Source: Parvularculaceae bacterium
GTDB lineage: Bacteria; Pseudomonadota; Alphaproteobacteria; Caulobacterales; Parvularculaceae
DNA: 64,000 bases
NCBI GenBank assembly: GCA_028280115.1
Contig: JANQMJ010000003.1
Coordinates: 1-64,000 of the forward strand
Direction of reading: 5' to 3'
Every line of letters begins with the position of its first letter. The stretch's first letter is position 1. This document shows positions 17,795-27,209 of the stretch, in pieces. Position numbers and translations under genes: made by a program. The notes beneath the pieces are model-generated. The model did no database searches. It was not told where the DNA came from and saw only the letters and a list, made by a program, of their open reading frames with translations.

Positions 17795-19171
17795 ATGAAG
17801 AAGATATTCTCGGCGGCCGCCATCTTGCTTGCGTTTGCCGGCGCTGCCCGCGCCGATGATCTCGCCGAAGCGGTCGCAGCCGATTACGATTACGTCTTCG
17901 AGCTCTATAAACATTTCCACGCCAATCCCGAACTTTCCTTCAAGGAAAGCGAAAGCGCCAAGCGCATGGCCGCGGAACTGGAAGGGCTCGGCTTTCAGGT
18001 GACGACCGGCGTCGGCGATCGATGGACGAGGAAAAAAGCCAAGGCCGATGTCGGCGAAGTGCTCGACGGGGTCGGCGGTTACGGCCTTGTCGCCGTTATG
18101 GAAAACGGCGAAGGGCCGACGGTCATGCTGCGCGCCGACATGGACGCCCTGCCGCTCGAAGAAAAGACCGGACTGCCTTACGCATCGACAGTCGTCGCGA
18201 CCGATTACAAGGGCCAGGCAGCGCCGGTGATGCACGCCTGCGCCCATGACAGCCACATGGCGATATTGATCGGGACCGCGCGGCGGCTCGTCGCCATGAA
18301 GGATCAATGGGCCGGCACGCTGGTGCTGATCGGTCAGCCCGCCGAAGAGATCGGCCTCGGCGCCATCGCCATGCTCGACGACAAGCTCTATTCAAGGTTT
18401 CCGAAACCGGATTACGTGTTGGCGACGCACACGTCGGGCTGGGACAGCGCCGGCGACATCACCTATACGCCGGGCTATGCGCTCGCCAATGTGGACAGCG
18501 TCGATATCATCATTAAAGGGATCGGCGCCCACGGTTCCGCGCCGCAGATGGGCAAGGACCCGGTCATGATCGGCGCGCAGATCGTCAACGCGCTGCAGAC
18601 GCTGGTCTCGCGCGAACTCGATCCGCTCGCTTCCGGCGTCGTCACGGTGGGTTCGTTCCAGGCCGGCTACAAGCACAATATCATTTCCGACCGGGCGCAT
18701 CTCAAGATCACCGTGCGGTCTTATGAAGACGAAGTGCGCGAAAAACTGATCGCCGGCATTCGCCGCATCGCGATTGCACAGGCGAAATCGGCGGGCCTGC
18801 CGAACGACATGATGCCGGACGTAATCGTTGAAAACGATTACACGCCGTCGACCTATAACGATCCGGCGATGACCGAGCGCGTCATGGCGGCGATCGCCGA
18901 CAGTCTCGGCGCGGAACGGGTCTATGCACGCCCGCCGAGCATGGGCGGGGAGGACTTCAGCCAGTTCGGTCGCACCAAGGAAGACATTCCGACGTTGATC
19001 TTCTGGACCGGCGGCAGCGATCCCGAAGCGATGAAGGCCGCGCGCGCGGGCAAGGCGCCGTTTCCGCCCGCCAACCACTCGCCGCTGTTCGCGCCGCAGC
19101 CTGAACCGGCGCTCAAGGCCGGCGTGCAGGCCATGACCGTCGGCGCGCTGGAGTTGTTGGGGAAGCGATAA
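17795..19171 (+). CDS. Exported M20-family metallohydrolase (amidohydrolase/carboxypeptidase)
   Basis: A 458-residue protein with signal peptide MKKIFSAAAILLAFAGAARA. HANPELSFKESESAK starts the M20D catalytic domain, LRADMDALPLEEKTGLPYAS follows, and the metal ligands appear in HACAHDSHMAILIG, QPAEEIGLGA and THTSGW. A dimerisation domain with GIGAHGSAPQMGKDPVMI lies between. Family members remove N-acyl groups or hydrolyse aminoacyl amides (hippurate hydrolase-like). It forms a probable operon with the exported amidohydrolase upstream, 11 bases away. Confidence 0.88.
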   Translation: MKKIFSAAAILLAFAGAARADDLAEAVAADYDYVFELYKHFHANPELSFKESESAKRMAAELEGLGFQVTTGVGDRWTRKKAKADVGEVLDGVGGYGLVAVMENGEGPTVMLRADMDALPLEEKTGLPYASTVVATDYKGQAAPVMHACAHDSHMAILIGTARRLVAMKDQWAGTLVLIGQPAEEIGLGAIAMLDDKLYSRFPKPDYVLATHTSGWDSAGDITYTPGYALANVDSVDIIIKGIGAHGSAPQMGKDPVMIGAQIVNALQTLVSRELDPLASGVVTVGSFQAGYKHNIISDRAHLKITVRSYEDEVREKLIAGIRRIAIAQAKSAGLPNDMMPDVIVENDYTPSTYNDPAMTERVMAAIADSLGAERVYARPPSMGGEDFSQFGRTKEDIPTLIFWTGGSDPEAMKAARAGKAPFPPANHSPLFAPQPEPALKAGVQAMTVGALELLGKR

Positions 19172-19237
19172 AATTCCGAACAAGTAAAGAACCGGCTCGG
19201 GTTCTGTTGATGCGATTTGTCACTATGCGCAGCCCAC

Positions 19238-19684
19238 TCAGCTGACTAATGCAATCAGTCCGCCTGGAGGAAATTTATCGTCCCAATAGTCCATCAGATT
19301 TACAACTATTTCTCTAATGTTGACATCTTGTTTTTGAGCTCGCACGGTATAACGAAGAGGTTCAGGATAGGCGAGCGTTGAAAGCGCCATTTGATGACCT
19401 TTAACCCACTGCCCTAAACCATTAAGCATTAGAAGTTTGTAAAGCTCTTTTAAATCCGAACGGTTCAAGCCTTCTAACATCATTACCATAGAAACGTTTT
19501 TGTCTCGTTCGCATAAATCTAAAAACTCCTCAAACGCACGTGCTTGTTCCTCCCTGCCGGATATGGAAAATCTCGTTGTGTCAACCGAAAAATCGCGCTT
19601 CGGTGGTGGAGAGATTTTATATTCTAATTTCTGCAGCTTTGATGATTTGTTCCAAGATCTAATTATTCTTGTAAAAAACCCCAT
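19238..19684 (-). CDS. Orphan hypothetical protein in AT-rich sequence
   Basis: A 148-residue protein that I do not recognise. It begins MGFFTRIIRSWNKSSK and is soluble, with mixed helices (EEFLDLCERDKNVSMVMMLEGL; SDLKELYKLLMLNGLGQW). There is no signal peptide or clear membrane segment. AGAGAAG lies about 7 bases before the ATG. The sequence is visibly AT-richer than both flanks, and codons such as TTA, AAA and ATT are common, suggesting recent acquisition. It is flanked by a conserved M20 gene and a PHA-system gene on the other side. Confidence 0.6.
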   Translation of the reverse strand: MGFFTRIIRSWNKSSKLQKLEYKISPPPKRDFSVDTTRFSISGREEQARAFEEFLDLCERDKNVSMVMMLEGLNRSDLKELYKLLMLNGLGQWVKGHQMALSTLAYPEPLRYTVRAQKQDVNIREIVVNLMDYWDDKFPPGGLIALVS

Positions 19685-19790
19685 AGCAATCTTCTCTTGT
19701 TGCTTATTCTATTATGAATGATGTGCTATCAGCTTTTAAACAGCTCTTAGCAGGAGTCGTCAATTTCTACTTGCGGCAAGCCGCCGCTGG

Positions 19791-20108
19791 CTACTTCTTC
19801 TCCAGAAGCAGGCGGCCCTCGTTCTCAAGCTTGCCGGTGATGGTTTCGGCGATGGTCGCAAGCAGGGAGGGCAGGGTGACGACAATGCGCATATGTTGCG
19901 GAAAAATGTCGACCTGGCCGCTGATGTCCTGGCCCAGCCCGCGGGCGCGAAACGCCATCGTGTCCTCGCTGGTCCATTCTTCTTCGAATTTGAACATCAT
20001 GCCGCCGGTCATCTGGCGCTGGAGCTTGCCGAAACCGTCGCGCAGGCGCTGGCGGGCCTCGTCCTTGCCGAGATCGTGGGAAACGGTGACGGTAACCGGC
20101 CTGGGCAT
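19791..20108 (-). CDS. Polyhydroxyalkanoic acid system family protein
   Basis: A 105-residue protein matching the PHA-system (PHA_gran_rgn) family: VTVSHDLGKDEARQRLRDGFG, then GGMMFKFEEEWTSEDTMAFRARGLGQDISGQVDIFP, then LLATIAETITGKLE. Such proteins are small and cytoplasmic and are associated with polyhydroxyalkanoate or SRPBCC-like lipid binding; their precise role is not established. No other PHA gene is in the window. It is divergent from the DUF1499 gene. Confidence 0.82.
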   Translation of the reverse strand: MPRPVTVTVSHDLGKDEARQRLRDGFGKLQRQMTGGMMFKFEEEWTSEDTMAFRARGLGQDISGQVDIFPQHMRIVVTLPSLLATIAETITGKLENEGRLLLEKK

Positions 20109-20234
20109 GCGCTCCTCGTGAGATGGTGTCGCTGACAGATGGGGTTTGATAGCGCAGATTCAACCAAAACGCCTATGGCGCGGCGGCGCCGATTGCTCCT
20201 AAAATAGCCGCAAAAGTGGAATGAGAGGGGCGCC

Positions 20235-21020
20235 ATGAGACTGGTTATCTGGATTTTCCTGCTGGCGGCGCTTGTGCTCGGCGGCGCAATTCTCTTCGCT
20301 GCGCCGGGGACGCGGTTGGGCCTTTGGGACTATTCCAGGGCGTTCGATATCTATCGCCTGGCCGCCAGCCCGAAAGACATCGCCGGTATGGTTTCCCTGT
20401 CGCCGGTGTTTACCGCGGCGGCCCTGTCGCTGCTCGCCGGGCTTGCAGCGTTTTTCACCCGTCGCGGCGGCCTGGGCGTTATGGCGATCCTGGCCGCGGT
20501 GATCGCCGTCGGCGCGGGCATGATCCCGTTAAAGATGCGCGAGGCGGTGCGGGCCAATCCCTTCATCCACGATGTTACGACAGACTTTGAAAATCCGCCG
20601 GCGATCGTCGCCGGCGCGCCGTTCGAGCGCAAAAATCCGCCGGAATATGTCGGCGATCAACTTGTGCGCGACACGGACATGACGGTCGCCGAAGCCCAGC
20701 GCGAAGCCTTTCCGGACATCGGTCCCATGACGGTTAAGGCGGGCGTCGATGAAACCGCGCAGATGGTTCGAAAGATTATCGCCGACATGGGCATGAACGT
20801 GCTTAAGGAAAGCGAAACCGAAACCGGCTGGACGATCGAGGCGGCCCATACGTCCATGTGGTTCGGTTTCATCGACGATTTCGTCGTCCGCTTGACGCGG
20901 GAAGGGGATGCAACGCGCGTTGACGTGCGTTCAAAATCCCGGGTCGGCGGATCCGATGTCGGCGCCAACGCCAAGCGGGTGCGGGAATTTTTCAACCGGC
21001 TTGAAAAGGCCGCGGCGTGA
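20235..21020 (+). CDS. DUF1499-family membrane protein
   Basis: A 261-residue protein. The N-terminal third carries three hydrophobic segments (MRLVIWIFLLAALVLGGAIL; AALSLLAGLAAFF; VMAILAAVIAVGAGMIPL). The periplasmic or cytoplasmic C-terminal domain holds the DUF1499 signature: NPFIHDVTTDFENPP near 110-125, and ESETETGWTIEAAHTSMWFGFIDDFVVRLT near 195-225. The function is unknown. It ends 7 bases before the purN stop on the opposite strand, so they converge. Confidence 0.82.
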   Translation: MRLVIWIFLLAALVLGGAILFAAPGTRLGLWDYSRAFDIYRLAASPKDIAGMVSLSPVFTAAALSLLAGLAAFFTRRGGLGVMAILAAVIAVGAGMIPLKMREAVRANPFIHDVTTDFENPPAIVAGAPFERKNPPEYVGDQLVRDTDMTVAEAQREAFPDIGPMTVKAGVDETAQMVRKIIADMGMNVLKESETETGWTIEAAHTSMWFGFIDDFVVRLTREGDATRVDVRSKSRVGGSDVGANAKRVREFFNRLEKAAA

Positions 21021-21027
21021 TGCGCGA

Positions 21028-21675
21028 TCAGTTTTCGGGCGGGTTCAGCACCGCGCCGGACGACGCGACGGAACGGTCGTAAACCACGACCCCGCCGGAA
21101 AGCCGCGCCTTGTTTTCGACAATCAGCCGCACGCAGGCGGGATAGAGCTTGTGCTCGAGTTCCAGAATGCGCTCGGCGAGCGTTTCGGCGGTTTCCCCGG
21201 GCTGCACGGTGAGCGCGGCCTGGCCGACGATCGGTCCAGCATCGGGTTCCGACGACACGAAGTGCACGGAACAGCCGGCGATTTTGACGCCCGCGTCGAT
21301 CATGCGTTCGTGGACATGCAGGCCGCGAAAGGCGGGCAGGAGCGAAGGGTGAATGTTGAGCAGCCGGCCGCGCCAGTCATTGACGAATTGGGGCGTCAGG
21401 ATGCGCATGAACCCCGCAAGGCAGACGAAATCGACCTCCGCCATGCGCAGCGCCTCGCTGAGCGCGGCGTCGAAATCCTCGCGGGTTTCAAAGTCCTTGT
21501 GATCGATGACGCTCTGCTTGATTCCCGCCTTGGCGGCGCGCGCAAGCCCCTGCGCCTTGGGCCGGTTCGAGACCACCAGCGCGATCTCGGCCGGAAAGTC
21601 CGGATCGGCGGCGGCGTCGATCAGCGACTGGAGATTGCTGCCGCGTCCGGAAATCAGCACTGCGAGTTTCGCCAT
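21028..21675 (-). CDS. purN: Phosphoribosylglycinamide formyltransferase
   Basis: A 215-residue enzyme of purine synthesis that transfers formyl from 10-formyltetrahydrofolate to GAR. The start at 21675 gives the conserved MAKLAVLISGRGSNLQSLIDA; the extension to 21732 overlaps purM. NIHPSLLPAFRG has the catalytic His-x-Ser region, and GCSVHFVSSEPDAGPIVGQ follows. It begins 4 bases after the purM stop, making a purM-purN operon. Confidence 0.95.
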   Translation of the reverse strand: MAKLAVLISGRGSNLQSLIDAAADPDFPAEIALVVSNRPKAQGLARAAKAGIKQSVIDHKDFETREDFDAALSEALRMAEVDFVCLAGFMRILTPQFVNDWRGRLLNIHPSLLPAFRGLHVHERMIDAGVKIAGCSVHFVSSEPDAGPIVGQAALTVQPGETAETLAERILELEHKLYPACVRLIVENKARLSGGVVVYDRSVASSGAVLNPPEN

Positions 21676-21679
21676 CGCT

Positions 21680-22684
21680 TCACGCTCTCGCAATATGGCC
21701 GATGACGCGCGTGTCTTCGCCGGCGTCGGCAAGGATCGAAACCAGGCGGTCGGCCTGCGCCGCGGCGCATATCAGAACGCCGCCGATCCCGCAATTAAAA
21801 GTGCGGCGCATGTCCGTGTCGCTCAGCCCGCCCTGGGCCTGCAGCCATCCGAACAGCGGCGGCAGGGATAGCGCGGCGTCGTCGAAAACGGGAACAAGGC
21901 CGGCGCTCAGGACGCGCGGCGCATTGTCCACAAGACCGCCGCCGGTGATATGCGCGAAGGCTTTGACCGAAGGATCGGCAAGCAACGGCAGCAGCGATTT
22001 GACGTAAATCCGTGTCGGCGCGAGCAATGCTTGGCCGAGCGACCGGCTGGCGTCGAACGGGGCGGGCGCATCGAGCGCGGCGTCGCTGTCGCGGACGATC
22101 TTGCGGATCAGCGTAAACCCGTTCGAATGGGCGCCGGACGAAGCCAGACCGATCATGACGTCGCCCGCGGCGGTTTTGCGGGGAAGAATGTTCTCCCGTT
22201 CCACGGCGCCGACGCAAAAGCCCGCCAGGTCGTATTCGCCCGCCGCATACATGCCGGCCATCTCCGCCGTCTCGCCGCCGATAAGCGCGCAGCCGGCCTC
22301 GCGACAGCCGGCGGCGATCCCGGCGATCACCTGGGCGGCGGTTTCTTCCTCAAGCTTGCCGGTGGCGAAATAGTCGAGAAAAAACAGCGGTTCGGCGCCT
22401 TGCGCCAAGACGTCGTTGACGCACATGGCGACGAGATCGACGCCGATCGTGTCGTGCACGCCGGTTTCAAAAGCGAGTTTCAGTTTGGTGCCGACGCCAT
22501 CCGTTCCGGAAACGAGAATCGGATCGCGAAATCCCGCCGCTTTAAGATCGAACAGCCCGCCGAAGCCGCCCAGGGCTGCATCCGCGCCGGCCCGTGCGGT
22601 GGCTTTCGCCAGCGGTCCGATGGCCCGCACCAAACGCTCCCCCGCGTCAATGTCGACACCGGCCTTTTTGTAAGCATCGCTCAT
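21680..22684 (-). CDS. purM: Phosphoribosylformylglycinamidine cyclo-ligase (AIR synthetase)
   Basis: A 334-residue ATP-dependent enzyme closing the imidazole ring of AIR in purine synthesis. The diagnostic stretches are [59 protein letters not shown] and [15 protein letters not shown]. It precedes purN directly. Its start is about 140 bases from the divergent DUF2066 gene. Confidence 0.95.
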   Translation of the reverse strand: MSDAYKKAGVDIDAGERLVRAIGPLAKATARAGADAALGGFGGLFDLKAAGFRDPILVSGTDGVGTKLKLAFETGVHDTIGVDLVAMCVNDVLAQGAEPLFFLDYFATGKLEEETAAQVIAGIAAGCREAGCALIGGETAEMAGMYAAGEYDLAGFCVGAVERENILPRKTAAGDVMIGLASSGAHSNGFTLIRKIVRDSDAALDAPAPFDASRSLGQALLAPTRIYVKSLLPLLADPSVKAFAHITGGGLVDNAPRVLSAGLVPVFDDAALSLPPLFGWLQAQGGLSDTDMRRTFNCGIGGVLICAAAQADRLVSILADAGEDTRVIGHIARA

Positions 22685-22821
22685 GGCGCCGTCCTAGCCG
22701 GGGCCGGGCGTCAGGCGCAACTCATTGAGAAAAGCTTAGGAAAATGGGGTCGTTTCTGGCGGCGGCGGCGGCTATATAGGACCGGTCCGGCGCTGCGGCG
22801 CGAGCCAAACGGTTAAGCACG

Positions 22822-24207
22822 ATGCTTCGAATTCTTTCCGGCCTTTTGCCGCTGATTTTCCTCATGACCGCCGGCGCCGCGCCGGCCTTCGCCATCGGCG
22901 AGGATGTTTTCGTGGTTCCCCGCGTGACGGTGCAGGCGCAGGCGCAAAGCGCGACATCGGCCAAGGCGGCGGCGCAAATGCAAGGGCGGCGGCGGGCCAT
23001 GGACATTCTGCTGCGGCGGCTGACGGTCGAGGAAGACTGGATCTATTTGCCGCGGCTGGCGGCGGGCGAACCGGCCATCGCCTATGATTCCTTCGGCCGC
23101 AACGTCATCGCGCTGACGGACGACGATCTCGAACAGCTTGAATCGGGTTTCGAGGTCTATGACGAAAAAAGCTCATCCACCACCTATCGCGCTTTCATCA
23201 CCTATCGCTTCAAGCCGGCGGCGGTGCGCAAGCTTTTGAAGGATGCGCAGATTCCCTACAGCGAAGCGCAGACCCGGACCGCCCTGGTGCTGCCCGTGCT
23301 CGAAACCGATAGCGCGTTATATCTGTGGGAGGAAAACAATCCCTGGATGGCCGCCTGGAAGGTTCGCCCCTACAATAACGAACTGACGCCGATGATCCCT
23401 CCGCTCGGCGATCTTGAAGACGCCGCCACCGTCAGCGCGCGCCAGACGCTGGCGCTCAATCAGCAGGCGCTGCAACTCCTGGCCGAGCGCTATTCGGTGA
23501 GCCAGGTGATCGTCGCCCATGCGCAGTTGCGCCAGGAGGACGGCGAAGATCGCCTGCGCGTCCGGCTGATCAACGGCTTTCGCGAGTCGGGCGAGGTCGA
23601 ACCGATCGAAGAGTTGGGCGATTTCGGCGCGGGGGCGGATGTTTATACGAGCGGCGTCAATCGGAGCCTGGAAAGCGGCGGGTTCATTCCCGCGCGGGTC
23701 GGCGACGTGCTCGCGGAAGAATCATTCGCCCAGCCGTCCGGCAATTTTCCGACGCTTGCGGAGGTTTCCATCGATGCGACCATCGCCAAATACGCCAAGC
23801 CCTGGAAACAGCGCACCTTAATCGACCATACGGTGGCAGCGCTGCTGGAGTTGAGCGCCTATTACCGCTCGCTTGGCGAATGGACGCAAATCCGTTCGGC
23901 GTTGGTCTCCACGCCGCTTATCGGATCGGTTCAGGTCCGATCGCTGTCGCGCCGGGGCGCGGAAATGCTGGTTCGCGCCTATGGCGATCCAAGCAAGCTT
24001 GTCGTCGCGATGGAAGCCCAGGGACTTGCGCTGTGGTCGCAACGCAACGATCGCTGGGTGATCGCCACGCCGGAGACGGCGCGCAGCGTGCGCACGCAAG
24101 GCCGCCGGCGCGGGCTGCTCGACGGTTCCGACGGCTTTGAGCAGGAGGTCTGGCCCGCCGCGCTTGAAGACGAAAGTGAGGGCGGAAAGATCGATTCCCA
24201 ATTCTAA
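22822..24207 (+). CDS. DUF2066-containing exported protein
   Basis: A 461-residue protein with signal peptide ending APAFA. Residues 30-150 match DUF2066 (DVFVVPRVTVQAQAQSATSAKAAAQMQGRRRAMDILL..., then FEVYDEKSSSTTYRAFITYRF), a family found between purM and hdaA in many alphaproteobacteria. The remainder shows a repeated OB-like or TolB-like pattern with no recognised motif. The role is unknown; the position suggests an envelope function linked only by synteny. Confidence 0.82.
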   Translation: MLRILSGLLPLIFLMTAGAAPAFAIGEDVFVVPRVTVQAQAQSATSAKAAAQMQGRRRAMDILLRRLTVEEDWIYLPRLAAGEPAIAYDSFGRNVIALTDDDLEQLESGFEVYDEKSSSTTYRAFITYRFKPAAVRKLLKDAQIPYSEAQTRTALVLPVLETDSALYLWEENNPWMAAWKVRPYNNELTPMIPPLGDLEDAATVSARQTLALNQQALQLLAERYSVSQVIVAHAQLRQEDGEDRLRVRLINGFRESGEVEPIEELGDFGAGADVYTSGVNRSLESGGFIPARVGDVLAEESFAQPSGNFPTLAEVSIDATIAKYAKPWKQRTLIDHTVAALLELSAYYRSLGEWTQIRSALVSTPLIGSVQVRSLSRRGAEMLVRAYGDPSKLVVAMEAQGLALWSQRNDRWVIATPETARSVRTQGRRRGLLDGSDGFEQEVWPAALEDESEGGKIDSQF

Positions 24208-24238
24208 CGGCGCCTTTTCGCAAGCGGCCTGCAATCCC

Positions 24239-24940
24239 ATGACGAAGACCACAAAGTCCGGCGCGCAAGACGCGCGATCGCAGCTGTCGCTGCCGCTGCC
24301 GGAAACGCCGCCGCGCTACGACCGCGAGGCGTTCGTCATCGCCGAGCCCAACCAAGCGGCGTGGCGCGCGGTCGAGGGCTGGCTCGGCTCAAACGAACCG
24401 GCGCTGATCATTTGCGGACCGGCGGGGTCGGGCAAGACGCATCTGGCGTCGATTCTCGCCAATGAAGCAGGCGGTTCGTTTTGCAATATCGCCGAGTGGC
24501 GCGGCGCGCCTGAAGGCGCCCGCCTGATCGTGTTGGACAATTTGCCGGCGGGCGATCCGCATCATTTCCTCGCCGTGCTGGAAGATCTGGCGGCGCAGGG
24601 CAGACGCGTCGTGCTGGTCGGCGCCGGCCATCCCGGAGAATGGAGCGGCGATCTCAAGGACTTGCGCACGCGCCTTGAGGCTGCGCCGCGGGCCAGCCTG
24701 GGCGAACCGGACGAAGCCTTGATCCGCCGGGTCATGGTTAAAGGCTTCCGCGACCGGCAGCTCGAAGTCAGTGCGGCCGTGATCGAATACGCCGCGCCGC
24801 GCCTGGCGCGCACATTCGCCGCCGCGCAGGCCTTCGTCGCCCTGGCGGATCGCGCCGCCCTTGCAGAAAAACGCAAAATCTCAACGGCCCTGGCGCAAAA
24901 GATCATCGATGACCTTTCTGAAAGCGGTCCCGCGGCGTAA
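24239..24940 (+). CDS. hdaA: DnaA regulatory inactivator HdaA
   Basis: A 233-residue AAA+ protein lacking the DnaA DNA-binding domain. Near the N-terminus QLSLPLP (about 15-21) is the beta-clamp-binding motif typical of Hda/HdaA. Walker A is GPAGSGKT (about 60-67). A Walker-B-like LIVLDNLP follows, then the AAA+ lid. With clamp-bound ADP it stimulates ATP hydrolysis on DnaA and limits re-initiation of replication. The ATG at 24239 is used; the frame from 24137 overlaps the preceding gene. Its end overlaps the chosen ppk1 start. Confidence 0.9.
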   Translation: MTKTTKSGAQDARSQLSLPLPETPPRYDREAFVIAEPNQAAWRAVEGWLGSNEPALIICGPAGSGKTHLASILANEAGGSFCNIAEWRGAPEGARLIVLDNLPAGDPHHFLAVLEDLAAQGRRVVLVGAGHPGEWSGDLKDLRTRLEAAPRASLGEPDEALIRRVMVKGFRDRQLEVSAAVIEYAAPRLARTFAAAQAFVALADRAALAEKRKISTALAQKIIDDLSESGPAA

Positions 24941-27164
24941 AAGGGCGTCGGATCGAGATGACGCGATCGCGGAGGAGCAATTGCCGGCGGCCGACGACGC
25001 ATTAAGAAGCAGCGACCCGAGCCTCGATGCGGGCGTCAGCATGACCTCGCCGAACCGCTTCATCAACCGCGAGTTGTCGTGGCTGTCTTTTAACTCCCGC
25101 GTGCTCGAGGAAGCCTTCAACGAACGCCATCCTTTGCTGGAGCGGCTGCGGTTTTTGTCGATATCCGCCAGCAATCTCGACGAGTTTTTCATGGTGCGCG
25201 TCGCCGGCCTGCGCGGACAGGTGCGCGAAGGCATCGCCGCCGTCAGCCAGGAAGGGTTGAGCCCGCAGGAACAGCTTACCCTGATCAACGATCAGGCGCT
25301 GGCGCTCATGGGCGAACAGCAGCGCTGTTGGCGCGAACTGACCCCGAAAATGCGCGAAGCGGGCGTTGTCATTCTCGACGACCACGAATTGACCGACGGC
25401 GACATCGAATGGCTTCGCAAGGAATTCGATGCGAACATCTTTCCGATCCTGACGCCGCTGGCGCTGGATCCGGCCCATCCTTTCCCGTTCGTGCCCAATA
25501 TGGGTTTTGTCCTGTGTTTCGAGCTTAAACGCGGCGACGGCCGCCTGCTCGAAGCGCTGCTGCCGGTGCCGATGAATATCGGGCGCTTTATCCGTCTTCC
25601 CGACGCGGCGACGGCCGGGGCGCGTTCCCCGATCCGCTTCATCTCGCTGGAAAAGACGATTGTCCGGTTCATCAATCACGTCTTTCCGGGATTTGAAATC
25701 CTGGCGCATGGAGCGTTTCGCGTCCTGCGGGATTCGGACGTGGAAATTGAGGAAGAAGCCGAGGACCTGGTCCGCGTCTTTGAAACCATGCTCAAGCGCC
25801 GCCGCCGCGGGGACGTCATCCGTGTCAAGATCGATGCGACGACGCCGGTGCATCTGCGCAATCACATTGTCGATCGGCTGCAGGCGGTGCCGCAGGATAT
25901 TATTGACGTCGACGGTTTGCTCGGATTGGCGCAGACCGACGAACTGATCCCGCCGGATCGGCCCGATCTGCAATTCAAGCCGTTTGAACCGCGTTTTCCG
26001 GAGCGTATCCGCGAACATGGCGGCGATTGTTTTTCCGCCATCCGGGCGAAAGACATTCTCGTCCATCACCCGTATGAATCCTTCGACGTCGTGGTTCAGT
26101 TCCTCAAGCAGGCCGCCGCCGATCCGCACGTAGTCGCGATCAAGCAGACGCTTTACCGCACGTCGAAACAATCGCCCATCGTTGAAGGGCTGATTGAGGC
26201 GGCCGAAGTCGGCAAGAACGTGACGGCGCTGGTCGAACTCAAGGCGCGGTTCGACGAGGAGGCGAATATCCGCTGGGCCCGGGCGCTGGAACGGGCGGGC
26301 GTCAATGTGGTTTACGGTTTCGTGGAATATAAGACCCACGCCAAGCTCTCGCTGGTCGTGCGGCAGGAAGCCGAAGGCGCGCGCACCTATACCCATGTGG
26401 GCACCGGCAATTACCATCCGATTACGGCCAAGATTTACACCGACCTGTCGTTGTTCACCTGCGATCCGTCAATCGGCCGCGATGCGGCGAAAGTGTTCAA
26501 CTTCATCACCGGCTACGCCGCGCCGCCGGAGCTTGAAAAATTCGCCGTCGCGCCGCTGACGGGACGTTCGCATATTGCGGGCCTTATCGATCGGGAGATC
26601 AAGAACGCCAAAAAAGGCAAACCGGCGGGGATATGGGCGAAAATGAACTCGCTTGTCGACGGGGAAATGATCGACAAGCTCTACGAAGCCTCGCAGGCGG
26701 GCGTGAAGATCGAACTTGTGGTGCGCGGCATATGCTGCCTGCGCGCGGGCGTGCCGGGACTTTCGGAAAACATTCGGGTCAAGAGCATTGTCGGCCGCTT
26801 TCTGGAGCACGCCCGGATTTACTGTTTCGGCGCCGGCGAAGCGCTGCCCAATCCGGGAGCGAAAGTTTATGTCTCCTCGGCCGATCTGATGCCGCGTAAT
26901 CTCAATCGCCGTGTGGAAATCTTCTGTCCGGTCGAAAATCCGACCGTTCACCGCCAGATCCTCGATTATATCATGGTCGCCAACCTTAACGACGAGGCGC
27001 AAAGCTGGCGGCTTGGCCCCGACGGGCGGTATGAGCGGGTCAAGGCGCCGAGCGGGCGCGAGCCCTTCAACGTCCATACCTATATGATGACCAATCCCAG
27101 CCTTTCCGGCCGCGGCGCAGCGATCAAATACGCCGCGCCGAAAGAACTCAAACCCCGCAAATAG
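24909..27164 (+). CDS. ppk1: Polyphosphate kinase 1
   Basis: A 751-residue enzyme that polymerises ATP gamma-phosphate into polyphosphate. [21 protein letters not shown] opens the N-domain. [20 protein letters not shown] follows. The phospholipase-D-like catalytic domain has His477 in [10 protein letters not shown] and His634 in LEHARIY, the two conserved histidines. ATG 24909 overlaps hdaA by 32 bases; an ATG at 25041, just before the conserved N-domain, is the alternative, as the ~44 residues before it are poorly conserved. ppx follows 45 bases later. Confidence 0.93.
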   Translation: MTFLKAVPRRKRASDRDDAIAEEQLPAADDALRSSDPSLDAGVSMTSPNRFINRELSWLSFNSRVLEEAFNERHPLLERLRFLSISASNLDEFFMVRVAGLRGQVREGIAAVSQEGLSPQEQLTLINDQALALMGEQQRCWRELTPKMREAGVVILDDHELTDGDIEWLRKEFDANIFPILTPLALDPAHPFPFVPNMGFVLCFELKRGDGRLLEALLPVPMNIGRFIRLPDAATAGARSPIRFISLEKTIVRFINHVFPGFEILAHGAFRVLRDSDVEIEEEAEDLVRVFETMLKRRRRGDVIRVKIDATTPVHLRNHIVDRLQAVPQDIIDVDGLLGLAQTDELIPPDRPDLQFKPFEPRFPERIREHGGDCFSAIRAKDILVHHPYESFDVVVQFLKQAAADPHVVAIKQTLYRTSKQSPIVEGLIEAAEVGKNVTALVELKARFDEEANIRWARALERAGVNVVYGFVEYKTHAKLSLVVRQEAEGARTYTHVGTGNYHPITAKIYTDLSLFTCDPSIGRDAAKVFNFITGYAAPPELEKFAVAPLTGRSHIAGLIDREIKNAKKGKPAGIWAKMNSLVDGEMIDKLYEASQAGVKIELVVRGICCLRAGVPGLSENIRVKSIVGRFLEHARIYCFGAGEALPNPGAKVYVSSADLMPRNLNRRVEIFCPVENPTVHRQILDYIMVANLNDEAQSWRLGPDGRYERVKAPSGREPFNVHTYMMTNPSLSGRGAAIKYAAPKELKPRK

Positions 27165-27209
27165 CGGCCGACGGTGCGAATCGCGGAATGGTGATAAGGT
27201 GGCCAGACC

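Noticed and set aside
19188..19205. AGAACC/GGTTCT hairpin after the M20 gene
   Set aside because: The stem is only six base pairs and no T-run follows, so a terminator is not supported.
22822..24207. Prophage or insertion-sequence origin for the 19-33 kb block
   Set aside because: No transposase, integrase or phage structural gene is present, and the order purMN/DUF2066/hdaA/ppk1/ppx is conserved chromosomal synteny.
25002..26417. A 471-codon minus-strand open frame
   Set aside because: It is antisense to ppk1.
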